This document shows, one piece after another, positions 1-7,927 of a stretch of DNA of 64,000 nucleotides. The position numbers were made by a program, and so were the translations under genes. The notes beneath the pieces are model-generated. The model did no database searches. It saw only the letters and a list, made by a program, of their open reading frames with translations, and was not told where the DNA came from. Positions within the stretch are counted from its first letter, which is position 1; each line of letters starts with the position of its first letter. The DNA is from Gammaproteobacteria bacterium (GTDB lineage: Bacteria; Pseudomonadota; Gammaproteobacteria; Eutrophobiales; Eutrophobiaceae), in contig WLWS01000002.1 of assembly GCA_012103475.1 (NCBI GenBank), forward strand, positions 485,234 through 549,233, given 5' to 3'.

Positions 1-209
1 CTGAAGCCCTGTTCAAGATAGCTCTTACGTACCACGGGTGCTGTTATACGACAACTGTCGTTCAGTGTGCCGGACAGACTTTGCCCGATGGGCGAGGTAT
101 CATTGTCCTCATCAATGCCGCTGACTTTTGTCACTTCGTTATCTGTGACTTCAAGTTCATAGGCACCCCAATGGGTCAGAGTAGTTGTGGTTTTTAAATT
201 TCCAGACAT
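1..209 (-). CDS. Molybdopterin-dependent oxidoreductase, N-terminal fragment (BisC/TorA/DmsA-type)
   Basis: Only the first 69 codons are inside the window; the gene continues beyond base 1. The start is the ATG read at 209-207 on the minus strand. The translated N-terminus contains THWGAYELEV, then SPIGQSL and APVVRKSYLEQGF. This is the usual opening of biotin-sulfoxide/TMAO/DMSO reductase-family enzymes that carry bis-MGD molybdenum cofactor. No Sec or Tat signal precedes the THWG motif, so a cytoplasmic enzyme (BisC-like) is more likely than a periplasmic one. Substrate cannot be told from this part. It is divergent from the phosphatase gene that follows. Xanthine dehydrogenase further along also needs molybdenum cofactor, but of another type. 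Confidence 0.7.
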   Translation of the reverse strand, partial: MSGNLKTTTTLTHWGAYELEVTDNEVTKVSGIDEDNDTSPIGQSLSGTLNDSCRITAPVVRKSYLEQGF

Positions 210-322
210 GAGCAGAATGTTACAGTAAATGAGAATTTTATTAACTTGAATAATCTACTGTTAAAGTGTCGGGCAAAGTTATCCCTAGACCCATCCTTAA
301 CTTCTTTATGAGGCTAGAAATC

Positions 323-1909
323 ATGCGCGATATACTGATTCGCAAACCCGGAACATATATTGTTATTTTCATGTTCGCTGTAGTAATGACGGCCTGTCAG
401 ACGAGCGGGTCCAATATTCGTGCTGACAGAGACAATAATATTAAAACCGTCACTTTATTGTTCACCAATGATCTTGAAAGCACCTATGATCCGGTTTCAG
501 CCTTCTGGCGTGATGATATGGAGCATATTGGCGGAGTCGCTCAACTGGCAACCCTCGTTGATGAATTACGCGAATCGGAGAGCAATGTATTTCTTTTCGA
601 TGCCGGTGATATCTTCACCGGAATACTTGCCAAGCTGACTGAAGGTGAAGTGTCGTTTGAGCTGATGAATACCATGGCATACGACGCTATGGCGATTGGT
701 AATCATGAGTTTGAATATGGCTGGAAAGTACTTGAGAAACAAAAACACCGCGTGCCCTTTCCTGTGCTGGGTGCGAACCTTTACTACAAGGGGACGGACA
801 TACTTTTTGCCCAACCTTATTCCATTATAGAGCGCGACGGAATTCGTATCGGTGTTATTGGTATTATGGGTCAGGATGCGGCGACGGCGCTTAATCCTCC
901 TAATATAGCCGGGCTTGATGTGAGGGATCCTAAAGTGGTGGTGCCGGAATACGTAAAGCTATTACGTCCGGATGTTGATTTGATCGTAGTGCTCACGCAT
1001 CAGGGTAAGACAGCTCCCATGCAAACGGATGACTCGGCGCATCCTGAAATTCAAAGGGACATTGACGCTGAGATAGCGCTGGCTGGCAGTGTAGAGGGTA
1101 TTGATGTGATTCTTAGTGGTCATGCGGACGCTGGTACGGAGAAACCGGTAGTTCACCCCCGAACCGGGACTCTGATTATGCAGACCTATGGTCAGGGTTT
1201 TCACCTTGGCTTCCTGCAGCTTGAAGTGGATGTAGAGAATGACAAAGTCCTCGCTCATTCCGGGCGTCTGATACCGGTTGATAGCGACAGTCTGACACCT
1301 CACCCGGGCATCGTAGAAAAACTGGCCATGTACCGCGAACGTCATAAAGATATTTATGACGTGGTCGGACGTTCTGCTGAACACTTAAGTAGGGCCTACA
1401 CGACAGAATCGGATATGGGCAACCTGTTCGCCGACATCCATCGTCAGGAAGGCAGGGCCCAGGTTGGCCTTTATCCCTCCGGCGGAATTCGACGCGATAT
1501 TGAAGCAGGTGAGGTGACGGTGCAGGAATTGCTGGACGCCTGGCCCTTTCTTGATGATGTTGTTGCGGTGAAATTATCTGGTGAGAAATTACTGGGCGTT
1601 ATTGAACAGGGTCTGTCGCTTGAAAGAGGAATAATGCAGGTCTCTGGTATGGTGGTGGAGTACGATCCCCAAAGACCTGTTGGTTCTAGAATCCTTGCTG
1701 CAACAGTGAATGGTAAAGAGCTTGATAAAAATGCAACGTATACGGTATCAACCGGGAGCTTTGTCACTAATGGTGGCGATCTCTATACCCATTTCGTTGG
1801 TAGCGAAGTTGTTTACAGAGGGCGAGATTTCGCCACGGTGTTAACTGAGTATTTCAGGAAATACGAGAAAGTCCCGGTACCGAAAAGAGGACGCTTAATA
1901 GCAAAGTAA
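323..1909 (+). CDS. UshA-like bifunctional metallophosphatase / 5'-nucleotidase, putative lipoprotein
   Basis: Two-domain calcineurin-like phosphatase of the UshA/5'-nucleotidase family, 528 aa. The N-terminus has a hydrophobic stretch ending in VVMTAC, a lipobox with Cys25, so it is probably an outer- or inner-membrane-anchored periplasmic enzyme. Metallophosphatase motifs follow in order: FTNDLES, FDAGDIFTG, IGNHEFEYG, VLTHQG and SGHADAG. The C-terminal substrate domain contains NLFADIHR and YPSGGIRRDI and ends near YTVSTGSFVTNGGDLY. I start at ATG 323 because it puts the signal peptide at the N-terminus; GTG 266 and ATG 308 are in frame upstream. The DxH metal ligand motif reads DLE here. 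Expected role: hydrolysis of external nucleotides to nucleosides, which suits the downstream purine genes. Confidence 0.8.
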   Translation: MRDILIRKPGTYIVIFMFAVVMTACQTSGSNIRADRDNNIKTVTLLFTNDLESTYDPVSAFWRDDMEHIGGVAQLATLVDELRESESNVFLFDAGDIFTGILAKLTEGEVSFELMNTMAYDAMAIGNHEFEYGWKVLEKQKHRVPFPVLGANLYYKGTDILFAQPYSIIERDGIRIGVIGIMGQDAATALNPPNIAGLDVRDPKVVVPEYVKLLRPDVDLIVVLTHQGKTAPMQTDDSAHPEIQRDIDAEIALAGSVEGIDVILSGHADAGTEKPVVHPRTGTLIMQTYGQGFHLGFLQLEVDVENDKVLAHSGRLIPVDSDSLTPHPGIVEKLAMYRERHKDIYDVVGRSAEHLSRAYTTESDMGNLFADIHRQEGRAQVGLYPSGGIRRDIEAGEVTVQELLDAWPFLDDVVAVKLSGEKLLGVIEQGLSLERGIMQVSGMVVEYDPQRPVGSRILAATVNGKELDKNATYTVSTGSFVTNGGDLYTHFVGSEVVYRGRDFATVLTEYFRKYEKVPVPKRGRLIAK

Positions 1910-1949
1910 GGGGGCTCGAGTTCAAACAAGCTCTAAAATTCAGACAAAA

Positions 1950-1984
1950 AAAGCGGAACCGCAGTTATACTCCGGTTCCGCTTT
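1950..1984. terminator. Bidirectional Rho-independent terminator
   Basis: A perfect 12-bp inverted repeat (AAAGCGGAACCG at 1950-1961, complement at 1973-1984) encloses an 11-base loop. An A-run precedes it and a short T-run ends it, so it can work on both strands. It lies between the convergent phosphatase and TonB-receptor genes. Confidence 0.8.
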
Positions 1985-2002
1985 AGATTTACAGATTAGC
2001 TT

Positions 2003-4276
2003 TTAGAAGCGGTAAGAAAATTCGCCACCCCAGACTCGAGGCTCGTTGACATAGCCGGTGTTGTTGGCAAAATCGATACCACCGATAAGATTGTCTTCAT
2101 CGGTTATATTACGGGCGAAGAAACCAACTTCCCATCCCTTAGAAAGATTTCGATAACCAAGTCTCAGACCACCTTCAAACTGGGTGCCGAAAGTATATTC
2201 AATACTTTCGTAGAGAAAGTCCTGGGTTTTTCCTTTCAGTTTCCAGTCGGTAAACAAGTAGAGCTCACCATCATTTGACAACGGATAGGTGTAATCCAGT
2301 TCAATATTGGCAGTCCAAAGTGGTGCGTGCTGAAAACGGTTGCCATCAATGCTGGCGAGTGTGGTGAAACCACCCATTCCATCGGGTACTGTAAAAGTCG
2401 GGTCTAATGGGGTTGTCAAAGGTCCCGGTGGCACAGCAAGGCCAGTATCGTTTATCTCTGTTTCGGCATAACCAAAACCAGCAGAGAGGATCAGGTTATC
2501 GGTGAGAAGGTAATCCATTTCAAGCTCAACACCATAGCCAACGCCTTCATTGGCATTTAACAAGGACGTACTATTAGACGTACCGCCTACAGCCACCAAT
2601 TGCATGTCATCGATTTCATAGTAGAAGGCTGCAGCGCTATACCGGAATCTGTCAGTCTGTCCCTTGATACCAATCTCATAGGACATTATGTCTTCTGAAT
2701 TTGCCTGTGTTAACGTTGCGTCGTCTTCAACTCTTTCCTGCAGGGTAGGTGCCCTGAACCCTGAGGCAACACGGGCGTAGACCTGAGTGCTATCGCTCAC
2801 AGCATAGTTGAGAGCGACATCAAAACTGAGAAAGTCATCGGAGAGACTAATAGGGACACCAGACAATGCGACGACAGGTGGCGCCAGGTCGAGAATCAGG
2901 GCGTCTTTGTCATCGTCGGTGTAACGCAGACCAGCGGTAAGCGTCCATCGATCAGTGAGGTCATAACTTCCCTGCCCGAAGATGGCCCAGGAGGTATTCT
3001 CAACTGTACCAATGGAGCCGGTGCTGAATGTTGGCGCACCAAAACTCATGGCTCTGGAAATACTTAATATCTCATCGTAAAAGTAGAAACCACCAAACTG
3101 GTAATTCAATGGGCCATCTAGGTTACTAGCAACTCGAAACTCCTGGGTCCATTGCTCAACTTCCTGATCACCACCAGTATCAATGTTACCTGCGAAAGGC
3201 GATGCAAATGGATTAAACGGTGTACTAGCAGGACCGGCCGGACCGGCACCGCAAGGCAGGAAAGGCAAGGCACAACCAAAACCGCCGTCAATATCACCAC
3301 GTCCGAAGCGGTCATAAACATCCTGATAAGAAGTAATAGAGGTAAGAGTATAGTCACCGACATCCCAGTCTATTTTCAAGGTCGTACCGTGAGATTTGAT
3401 ATTACCCTGATTACCATCGCCACCGTCGAAAAAGACTGTATCGCGAGAGTAATTGCCATTCAGTTCGTTACTTCCCTGATTGATAACATTAGCGCGGAAC
3501 ATACTGGTGGCACTTTCTGAATCCTGATGCTGATGCATAATCCAGACATTGATATCTTCTGTTGGTGTCCAGTTCAATTGGACACGGCCGGCAAAGATAT
3601 TATGACCACCCAATTCTGTACCAAGTATGGGGTTGTCTATCCAGTCACCACGATTTTGTGTGATGAAAGATGCTCGACCTGTAAGTTTGCCTTCAATCAG
3701 TGTTCCGCTAATTGCAGCTTCGGCATTGACTGTTTCAAGATTACCACCAGAAAACTTGATATAGCCTTCCGTTTCTTCAGTAGGCCTCGCTGATTTGATA
3801 TGCACAATACCGGCCGTCGTATTTCGACCAAATAGCGTCCCCTGAGGACCGCGTGCGACCTCTACACTGGCCATATCAAAGATTGGAAAACCTTTGAGCG
3901 CTGATTTCTCCATCGGTACTTCGTCAAATACGACAGATACCGGTTGGGAAGCTGCTGCTGTAAAGTCAGCGTTACCGAGTCCGCGAAGATAAAATCGCGG
4001 TGCCAGACGCCCGTTGGATGACTCAATATGCAAGCCCGGTGCAGCATTGGCGAGTTGTAAAATATCTCCACCACCGGAAAAGCGCGCATTTAATCTGTCA
4101 CCGGTCATGCTGGTAATTGAAATAGGAACATCTTGAATATTCTGTTCCCGACGTTGTGCGGTAACAATAATCTCTTCAAGTGCGTCTTGTGCGTAAATAG
4201 CAGGGCTCGCAAGAGAACCTAATAGGACAAAACCAGCCATTATTGCTGATGATTTGCTTTTGTGTGTATAAAGCAT
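2003..4276 (-). CDS. TonB-dependent outer membrane receptor
   Basis: Outer-membrane beta-barrel receptor of 757 aa that imports a ligand using TonB energy. The start at 4276 gives a Sec signal ending near ASPAIYAQ, followed by a TonB box (EEIIVTAQR) and a plug domain with VPISIT, YLRGLG and VEVARGPQGTLFGRNTTAG. The rest is barrel repeats, ending in an aromatic residue (SYRF). An upstream in-frame extension to 4684 exists but has no sensible signal peptide and crosses the promoter of the next gene. The ligand is unknown. Its neighbours are two phosphatases, one on each side, so a phosphorylated or nucleoside-type substrate is possible but only inferred; the plug resembles the large class commonly found in marine gammaproteobacteria. 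Confidence 0.9.
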   Translation of the reverse strand: MLYTHKSKSSAIMAGFVLLGSLASPAIYAQDALEEIIVTAQRREQNIQDVPISITSMTGDRLNARFSGGGDILQLANAAPGLHIESSNGRLAPRFYLRGLGNADFTAAASQPVSVVFDEVPMEKSALKGFPIFDMASVEVARGPQGTLFGRNTTAGIVHIKSARPTEETEGYIKFSGGNLETVNAEAAISGTLIEGKLTGRASFITQNRGDWIDNPILGTELGGHNIFAGRVQLNWTPTEDINVWIMHQHQDSESATSMFRANVINQGSNELNGNYSRDTVFFDGGDGNQGNIKSHGTTLKIDWDVGDYTLTSITSYQDVYDRFGRGDIDGGFGCALPFLPCGAGPAGPASTPFNPFASPFAGNIDTGGDQEVEQWTQEFRVASNLDGPLNYQFGGFYFYDEILSISRAMSFGAPTFSTGSIGTVENTSWAIFGQGSYDLTDRWTLTAGLRYTDDDKDALILDLAPPVVALSGVPISLSDDFLSFDVALNYAVSDSTQVYARVASGFRAPTLQERVEDDATLTQANSEDIMSYEIGIKGQTDRFRYSAAAFYYEIDDMQLVAVGGTSNSTSLLNANEGVGYGVELEMDYLLTDNLILSAGFGYAETEINDTGLAVPPGPLTTPLDPTFTVPDGMGGFTTLASIDGNRFQHAPLWTANIELDYTYPLSNDGELYLFTDWKLKGKTQDFLYESIEYTFGTQFEGGLRLGYRNLSKGWEVGFFARNITDEDNLIGGIDFANNTGYVNEPRVWGGEFSYRF

Positions 4277-4547
4277 CCAACTTCCTCCAAAACAGTAAAT
4301 TAAAATCTGTAGCGTGGCACCAACACCCCGTCCCGCTGTTGCGCAGGAGTATACGGAAATCCTGATTAAAATGCATGTGGTAAAGGAACGACATTTAGCA
4401 GACCGATGCTGAGAAAACTGCGCTACAATTCTTCTTTGACTGAGCTGAATTGGAAGCGGGGCAAGAATAATTATTATACGAATCAAGCAGCTACAATCTG
4501 AGAACTGTAGAGTTTGAAATATCACCATTATCTGGACTAAGACTACG
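4277..4547. promoter_or_regulatory. Divergent intergenic region between TonB receptor and PhoD
   Basis: This 271-base gap separates two divergently transcribed genes, so it must hold both promoters. A GGAGG-type ribosome site for the receptor lies at about 4282-4288 (minus strand). I looked for a clear Pho box and did not find one. Confidence 0.4.
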
Positions 4548-6074
4548 ATGAAAAGGCGAGCCTTTCTAGGCAGTACGATTTTGGGTTTAAGTGCGACGAC
4601 TCTGGTACCCGCAAGGGCATCCGCTCCTGAATTCTCGCGCAATCCTTTTACTCTGGGCGTCGCATCCGGGGATGTCACTGACAATTCAGCGGTGCTCTGG
4701 ACTAGGCTTGCTCCGGAGCCCTTGCAGGCTGATGGTGGAATGGACTCTTCTGGTGTTCTAGTTAACTGGGAAATAGCACTGGACCCGGCAATGTCCCGAA
4801 TTGTACAGCGCGGTGAAAGTGTTGCTTCCTCCGAACTCGCACATTCCGTTCATGTAGAGTTGGAGAACCTGAACGCTAATCAAGAATACTGGTATCGTTT
4901 TTCTACCACCTCGCAGCACTCTCAGATCGGCCGAACAAAAACGCTGCCTGACACAAAAAGTCAATTGCAGTCTCTTCGTTTTGTTACTGCATCCTGTCAG
5001 AACTATAGTCACGGTTATTTTGTTGCCTATGAACACATGGTCAAAGACAAGCCGGATTTCGTGATCCATTTGGGTGATTATATTTACGACACTTCATTCG
5101 GGGCGACTTTTCGCAAACACGAAACTGAAAAACGCCCTGAAACGCTCGACGAATTCCGTCGTCGGCATGCACTCTATAAAACTGATGAACATCTGCAGCA
5201 TGCCCACGCACAAATTCCTTTTTTCACCACCATCGATAATCACGATGCCATCGAAGATAAGGACCCTGATAAAGCTGCTCAGCGTATAGCCGCTTATCAG
5301 GCATGGTATGAGCACATGCCTGTACGTGGTTTTGTCGGACCCGGTGCAAACCGTTTCGATCTCTTGAGAAAAATTCAACTTGGCAATCTGGCGCAGATTA
5401 GCCTACTGGATGCGCGACAGTTTCGTGATAAAAAAGATCTCTGTCGTGACAGTATGGATTCGAAATTCGGATTCGGTAATTACCGTGAACGCTGTAAGGA
5501 AATCATCAAGGACGAACGAAGCATGTTGGGGAAAGAACAGGAAAGCTGGTTAATTAATAACCTGCAGAACAATAGTACAAGCTGGAATGTTATCGCTTCT
5601 CCGGGTCCTTTTTTACCTTTCCACTTCCAGCACGGAGGAAAGGATCTACGTTACATAGGCGCGTGGGATGCCTACCCGGCGAATCGCAAGCGAATTGCCG
5701 AGGTGGTTGCGCAATCCAGCAGCGGACATCCGCTCATTTTAAGTGGGGACGTGCATTCATTCTGGGCTCTTGATGGTTCTTTAACGCGTGATCCAGATGA
5801 AAGGATACCGGTAGTCGAATTCGTGACCTCCTCTATTTCGGCTAACTGGCCTGAACCTCTTAATAAACCGGTAATGGATAATTTGAATAATAATCCGCAG
5901 GTGAAATTTTACGAAGGCGAACGACGCGGTTATCTATTGCATGAAGTAAATAAAACAGAATGGAAAACAACAGCCAGGGCTATGCAGGATGTGAAAGATA
6001 ATCAGTCACGGGCCTTTGATGCTGCCAATTTTCTGGTGAGAAAAGGGGAAAGCGGGTTCACTCAAACTTCCTGA
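4548..6074 (+). CDS. phoD: PhoD-like alkaline phosphatase / phosphodiesterase, Tat-exported
   Basis: A 508-aa member of the PhoD family, calcium/iron-dependent phosphatases that release phosphate from mono- and diesters. The N-terminus MKRRAFLGSTILG is a Tat-type signal, ending near PARASA. Then comes the PhoD N-terminal Ig-like domain (FTLGVASGDVTDNSAVLWTR) and the metallophosphatase core with ASCQNY, HLGDYIYD, IDNHD and LSGDVHSFW. Length and motif order are normal for the family. Its stop codon abuts the stop of the convergent HD-domain gene with no spacer. Together with the UshA-like and PhoA-like enzymes it gives this region three exported phosphatases, which points to scavenging of extracellular organic phosphate or nucleotides. 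Confidence 0.9.
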   Translation: MKRRAFLGSTILGLSATTLVPARASAPEFSRNPFTLGVASGDVTDNSAVLWTRLAPEPLQADGGMDSSGVLVNWEIALDPAMSRIVQRGESVASSELAHSVHVELENLNANQEYWYRFSTTSQHSQIGRTKTLPDTKSQLQSLRFVTASCQNYSHGYFVAYEHMVKDKPDFVIHLGDYIYDTSFGATFRKHETEKRPETLDEFRRRHALYKTDEHLQHAHAQIPFFTTIDNHDAIEDKDPDKAAQRIAAYQAWYEHMPVRGFVGPGANRFDLLRKIQLGNLAQISLLDARQFRDKKDLCRDSMDSKFGFGNYRERCKEIIKDERSMLGKEQESWLINNLQNNSTSWNVIASPGPFLPFHFQHGGKDLRYIGAWDAYPANRKRIAEVVAQSSSGHPLILSGDVHSFWALDGSLTRDPDERIPVVEFVTSSISANWPEPLNKPVMDNLNNNPQVKFYEGERRGYLLHEVNKTEWKTTARAMQDVKDNQSRAFDAANFLVRKGESGFTQTS

Positions 6075-6731
6075 TCAGGAAATCTCTTTTTTAAACTGAT
6101 TCAGAAAGCCTTGCATCTGTTCGCTGAGTTCTTCCGCTCGTTGGCGACCTGTATTGGTCTGCATGGTTTTTTCTATATTGAATAGTTTGACGTAAAAATG
6201 ATCAAGCGCATACTGCTTGTCATTCAATTGACGATTCTTAGCCCAGGGATCTTCTGCAGCAAATAACTGCGAGTTCATTTGCCCGGCAACATAGAACAAA
6301 CGGGCAATTCCAAGTGCACCTAAGGCTTCCAGACGATCAGCGTCCTGAACAATTTTTGCGGCGTCACTCTCTGGTGTCAGATTTGCGCTATAACTATGCG
6401 ATTGTATAGCGCCGCCGATTTCATTCAGATGTTCAGCTGGAAAATTAAGAGAACGTAAAATTTCCACTGCACGTTCCGCCGCAAGCCGCGAAGCCTGTGC
6501 CCTGTCTTTTGAATCTTTGGGGACATTAACGATGTCATGAAAATAAGCAGCGGCCAGCAGGACAAGAGGTTCTACCTGAAAATTATCCTGCTCATTAATG
6601 GTCTGACAATGTTGCCACACTCGGCGCACGTGAGATAAATCATGTGCAGCGTCCTGATGCCCCTGCTGTTCAAGTTCGTATGTAATACGTTCTTCAAAGC
6701 ATTGCTGCCAGTCGCTTAATTCTTTATTCAT
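6075..6731 (-). CDS. yedJ: HD-domain phosphohydrolase, YedJ-like
   Basis: Small cytoplasmic HD-superfamily metal-dependent phosphohydrolase, 218 aa with the chosen start. Motifs are AAHDLSHVRRVW near the N-terminus, AAYFHDIVN (the HD doublet) around residues 65-75, and IVQDADRLEALGA. This pattern, plus YALDHFYVKL and KTMQT near the end, matches the E. coli YedJ family, whose physiological substrate is not established to my knowledge. I chose ATG 6731 because it overlaps the stop of the upstream homocysteinase homologue as ATGA; ATG 6740 is an alternative three codons earlier. It is the last gene of the minus-strand purine run and may act on a nucleotide or nucleoside phosphate, which is inference. 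Confidence 0.8.
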   Translation of the reverse strand: MNKELSDWQQCFEERITYELEQQGHQDAAHDLSHVRRVWQHCQTINEQDNFQVEPLVLLAAAYFHDIVNVPKDSKDRAQASRLAAERAVEILRSLNFPAEHLNEIGGAIQSHSYSANLTPESDAAKIVQDADRLEALGALGIARLFYVAGQMNSQLFAAEDPWAKNRQLNDKQYALDHFYVKLFNIEKTMQTNTGRQRAEELSEQMQGFLNQFKKEIS

Positions 6732-7924
6732 TTCACCCATGCGTTCAACGCCGCTTTTAGCGTCGCTTGCTCGATTTCATAAGGAACATTTTGCGGCTCA
6801 TTGATAAGCTTCTTTTTACCCAGTGCAATACATTCCAGACTAAGTGTTTGCAGGGCAAGCCCGAGGTCCATGACTTCAATCGGGTTACCATCACCACCGG
6901 CTAGATTAATCAGATTGCCTCTGGCCAGTAAAAAGACTTTTTTACCGTCAGTTAAAGTTAGCTCTTCTATATTGGGTCGTAATTCGTGTTCGGTCTCGGC
7001 ATTATCACGCAGGTAATTCAGATCCATTTCCGTTTGATTCTGTCCGGCGTTACAGAGTATGACTCCGTCTTTCATTAGCTCGAAGTGTTGTTTTTGTATG
7101 GCGTAAGCACGACCCGTAACGGTAACGACAATGTCTGCATTCGGAAGAGCATCTTCAAGCTTAGATGTTCTGAAACCTTCGAGATGTGCTTCAAGTTGGG
7201 CCAGCGGCGAAGTGTCGACAACGGTGACATGAGCACCAAGGCCGCGCAGGCGCTGTGCAACCCCCTGGCCGCAGTAACCGTAACCGATTACCACAACAGA
7301 CTTACCACCAAGCATAATATTCGTTGTACGCATAATGCCGTCGACTACAGATATACCGACACCATAGCGGTTTTCTACTATGCGTTTGGCCAGTGTGTCG
7401 TTAATGATAATGGTGGGAAATGCAAAGGGAGGAAGTTCTTCTCTTAAGCGGTTGGCGCCGGTGGTAGTTTCTTCTGTCGCGCCGATAATTGATTTGCGTA
7501 GCTGACGATAGCTTTCGTCTTCACCGAGAAGATAATGTAAATCACCACCGTTGTCGGCGATGATGTCAGGCTGAGTATCCAGAACGCATTTTGCATTTTG
7601 CATATGTTCTGCAAAGTTTTCACTGCGCCAGGCAAAAACTCCGACACCCAATGCTTTGACCAGATAGGCAGCCGTATCATCCTGCGTTGTTCCCGGGCTA
7701 CCGGTAATGACAATTTCTGCGCCACCGGCGATTAGGGTCTCAAGCCAGACACCTGATTTTGCTTCAACATGCAGACAGATACCGATTTGCTTTCCTTTAA
7801 AGGGTTGCTCCTCGCTCAAACGCTGTTTAAGTGCCGCGAGGATCGGCATGTTGGCCCGGGCCCAGTCGACTCTGTCTTTGCCCGATTCATTCAAACCCGG
7901 GTCTTCGATTTTATATTTGCTCAT
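6728..7924 (-). CDS. S-adenosylhomocysteinase homologue, archaeal-type (candidate S-inosylhomocysteine hydrolase)
   Basis: A 398-aa NAD-dependent AdoHcyase-family protein. It has the substrate domain motifs (HVEAK at 52-56, TTQDD at 79-83, GGD at 126-128, TEETTTG at 150-156, ND at 175-176, K180) and a Rossmann motif GYGYCG at 214-219. Ungapped spacing to the human enzyme lets residues be matched. The base-contacting motif is HxExK instead of HxTxE, Asp190 is Glu184, His301 is Gln295 and His353 is Asn347. The usual C-terminal Lys/Tyr tail is absent. HxExK is typical of archaeal and Thermotoga enzymes, for which S-inosylhomocysteine is the reported preferred substrate in Methanocaldococcus. Neighbouring deaminase and PNP genes fit that reaction. 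A classical SAH hydrolase remains possible, as does a nucleoside oxidoreductase-type side activity. Confidence 0.75.
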   Translation of the reverse strand: MSKYKIEDPGLNESGKDRVDWARANMPILAALKQRLSEEQPFKGKQIGICLHVEAKSGVWLETLIAGGAEIVITGSPGTTQDDTAAYLVKALGVGVFAWRSENFAEHMQNAKCVLDTQPDIIADNGGDLHYLLGEDESYRQLRKSIIGATEETTTGANRLREELPPFAFPTIIINDTLAKRIVENRYGVGISVVDGIMRTTNIMLGGKSVVVIGYGYCGQGVAQRLRGLGAHVTVVDTSPLAQLEAHLEGFRTSKLEDALPNADIVVTVTGRAYAIQKQHFELMKDGVILCNAGQNQTEMDLNYLRDNAETEHELRPNIEELTLTDGKKVFLLARGNLINLAGGDGNPIEVMDLGLALQTLSLECIALGKKKLINEPQNVPYEIEQATLKAALNAWVK

Positions 7925-7927
7925 GCT

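Noticed and set aside
4277..4547. Pho box between the TonB receptor and phoD
   Set aside because: Looked for two CTGTCAT-like repeats 11 bases apart; none are convincing.
4277..4684. N-terminal extension of the TonB receptor frame to 4684
   Set aside because: It has no signal peptide, crosses the promoter of phoD and overlaps its coding start; the 4276 start has a proper signal.
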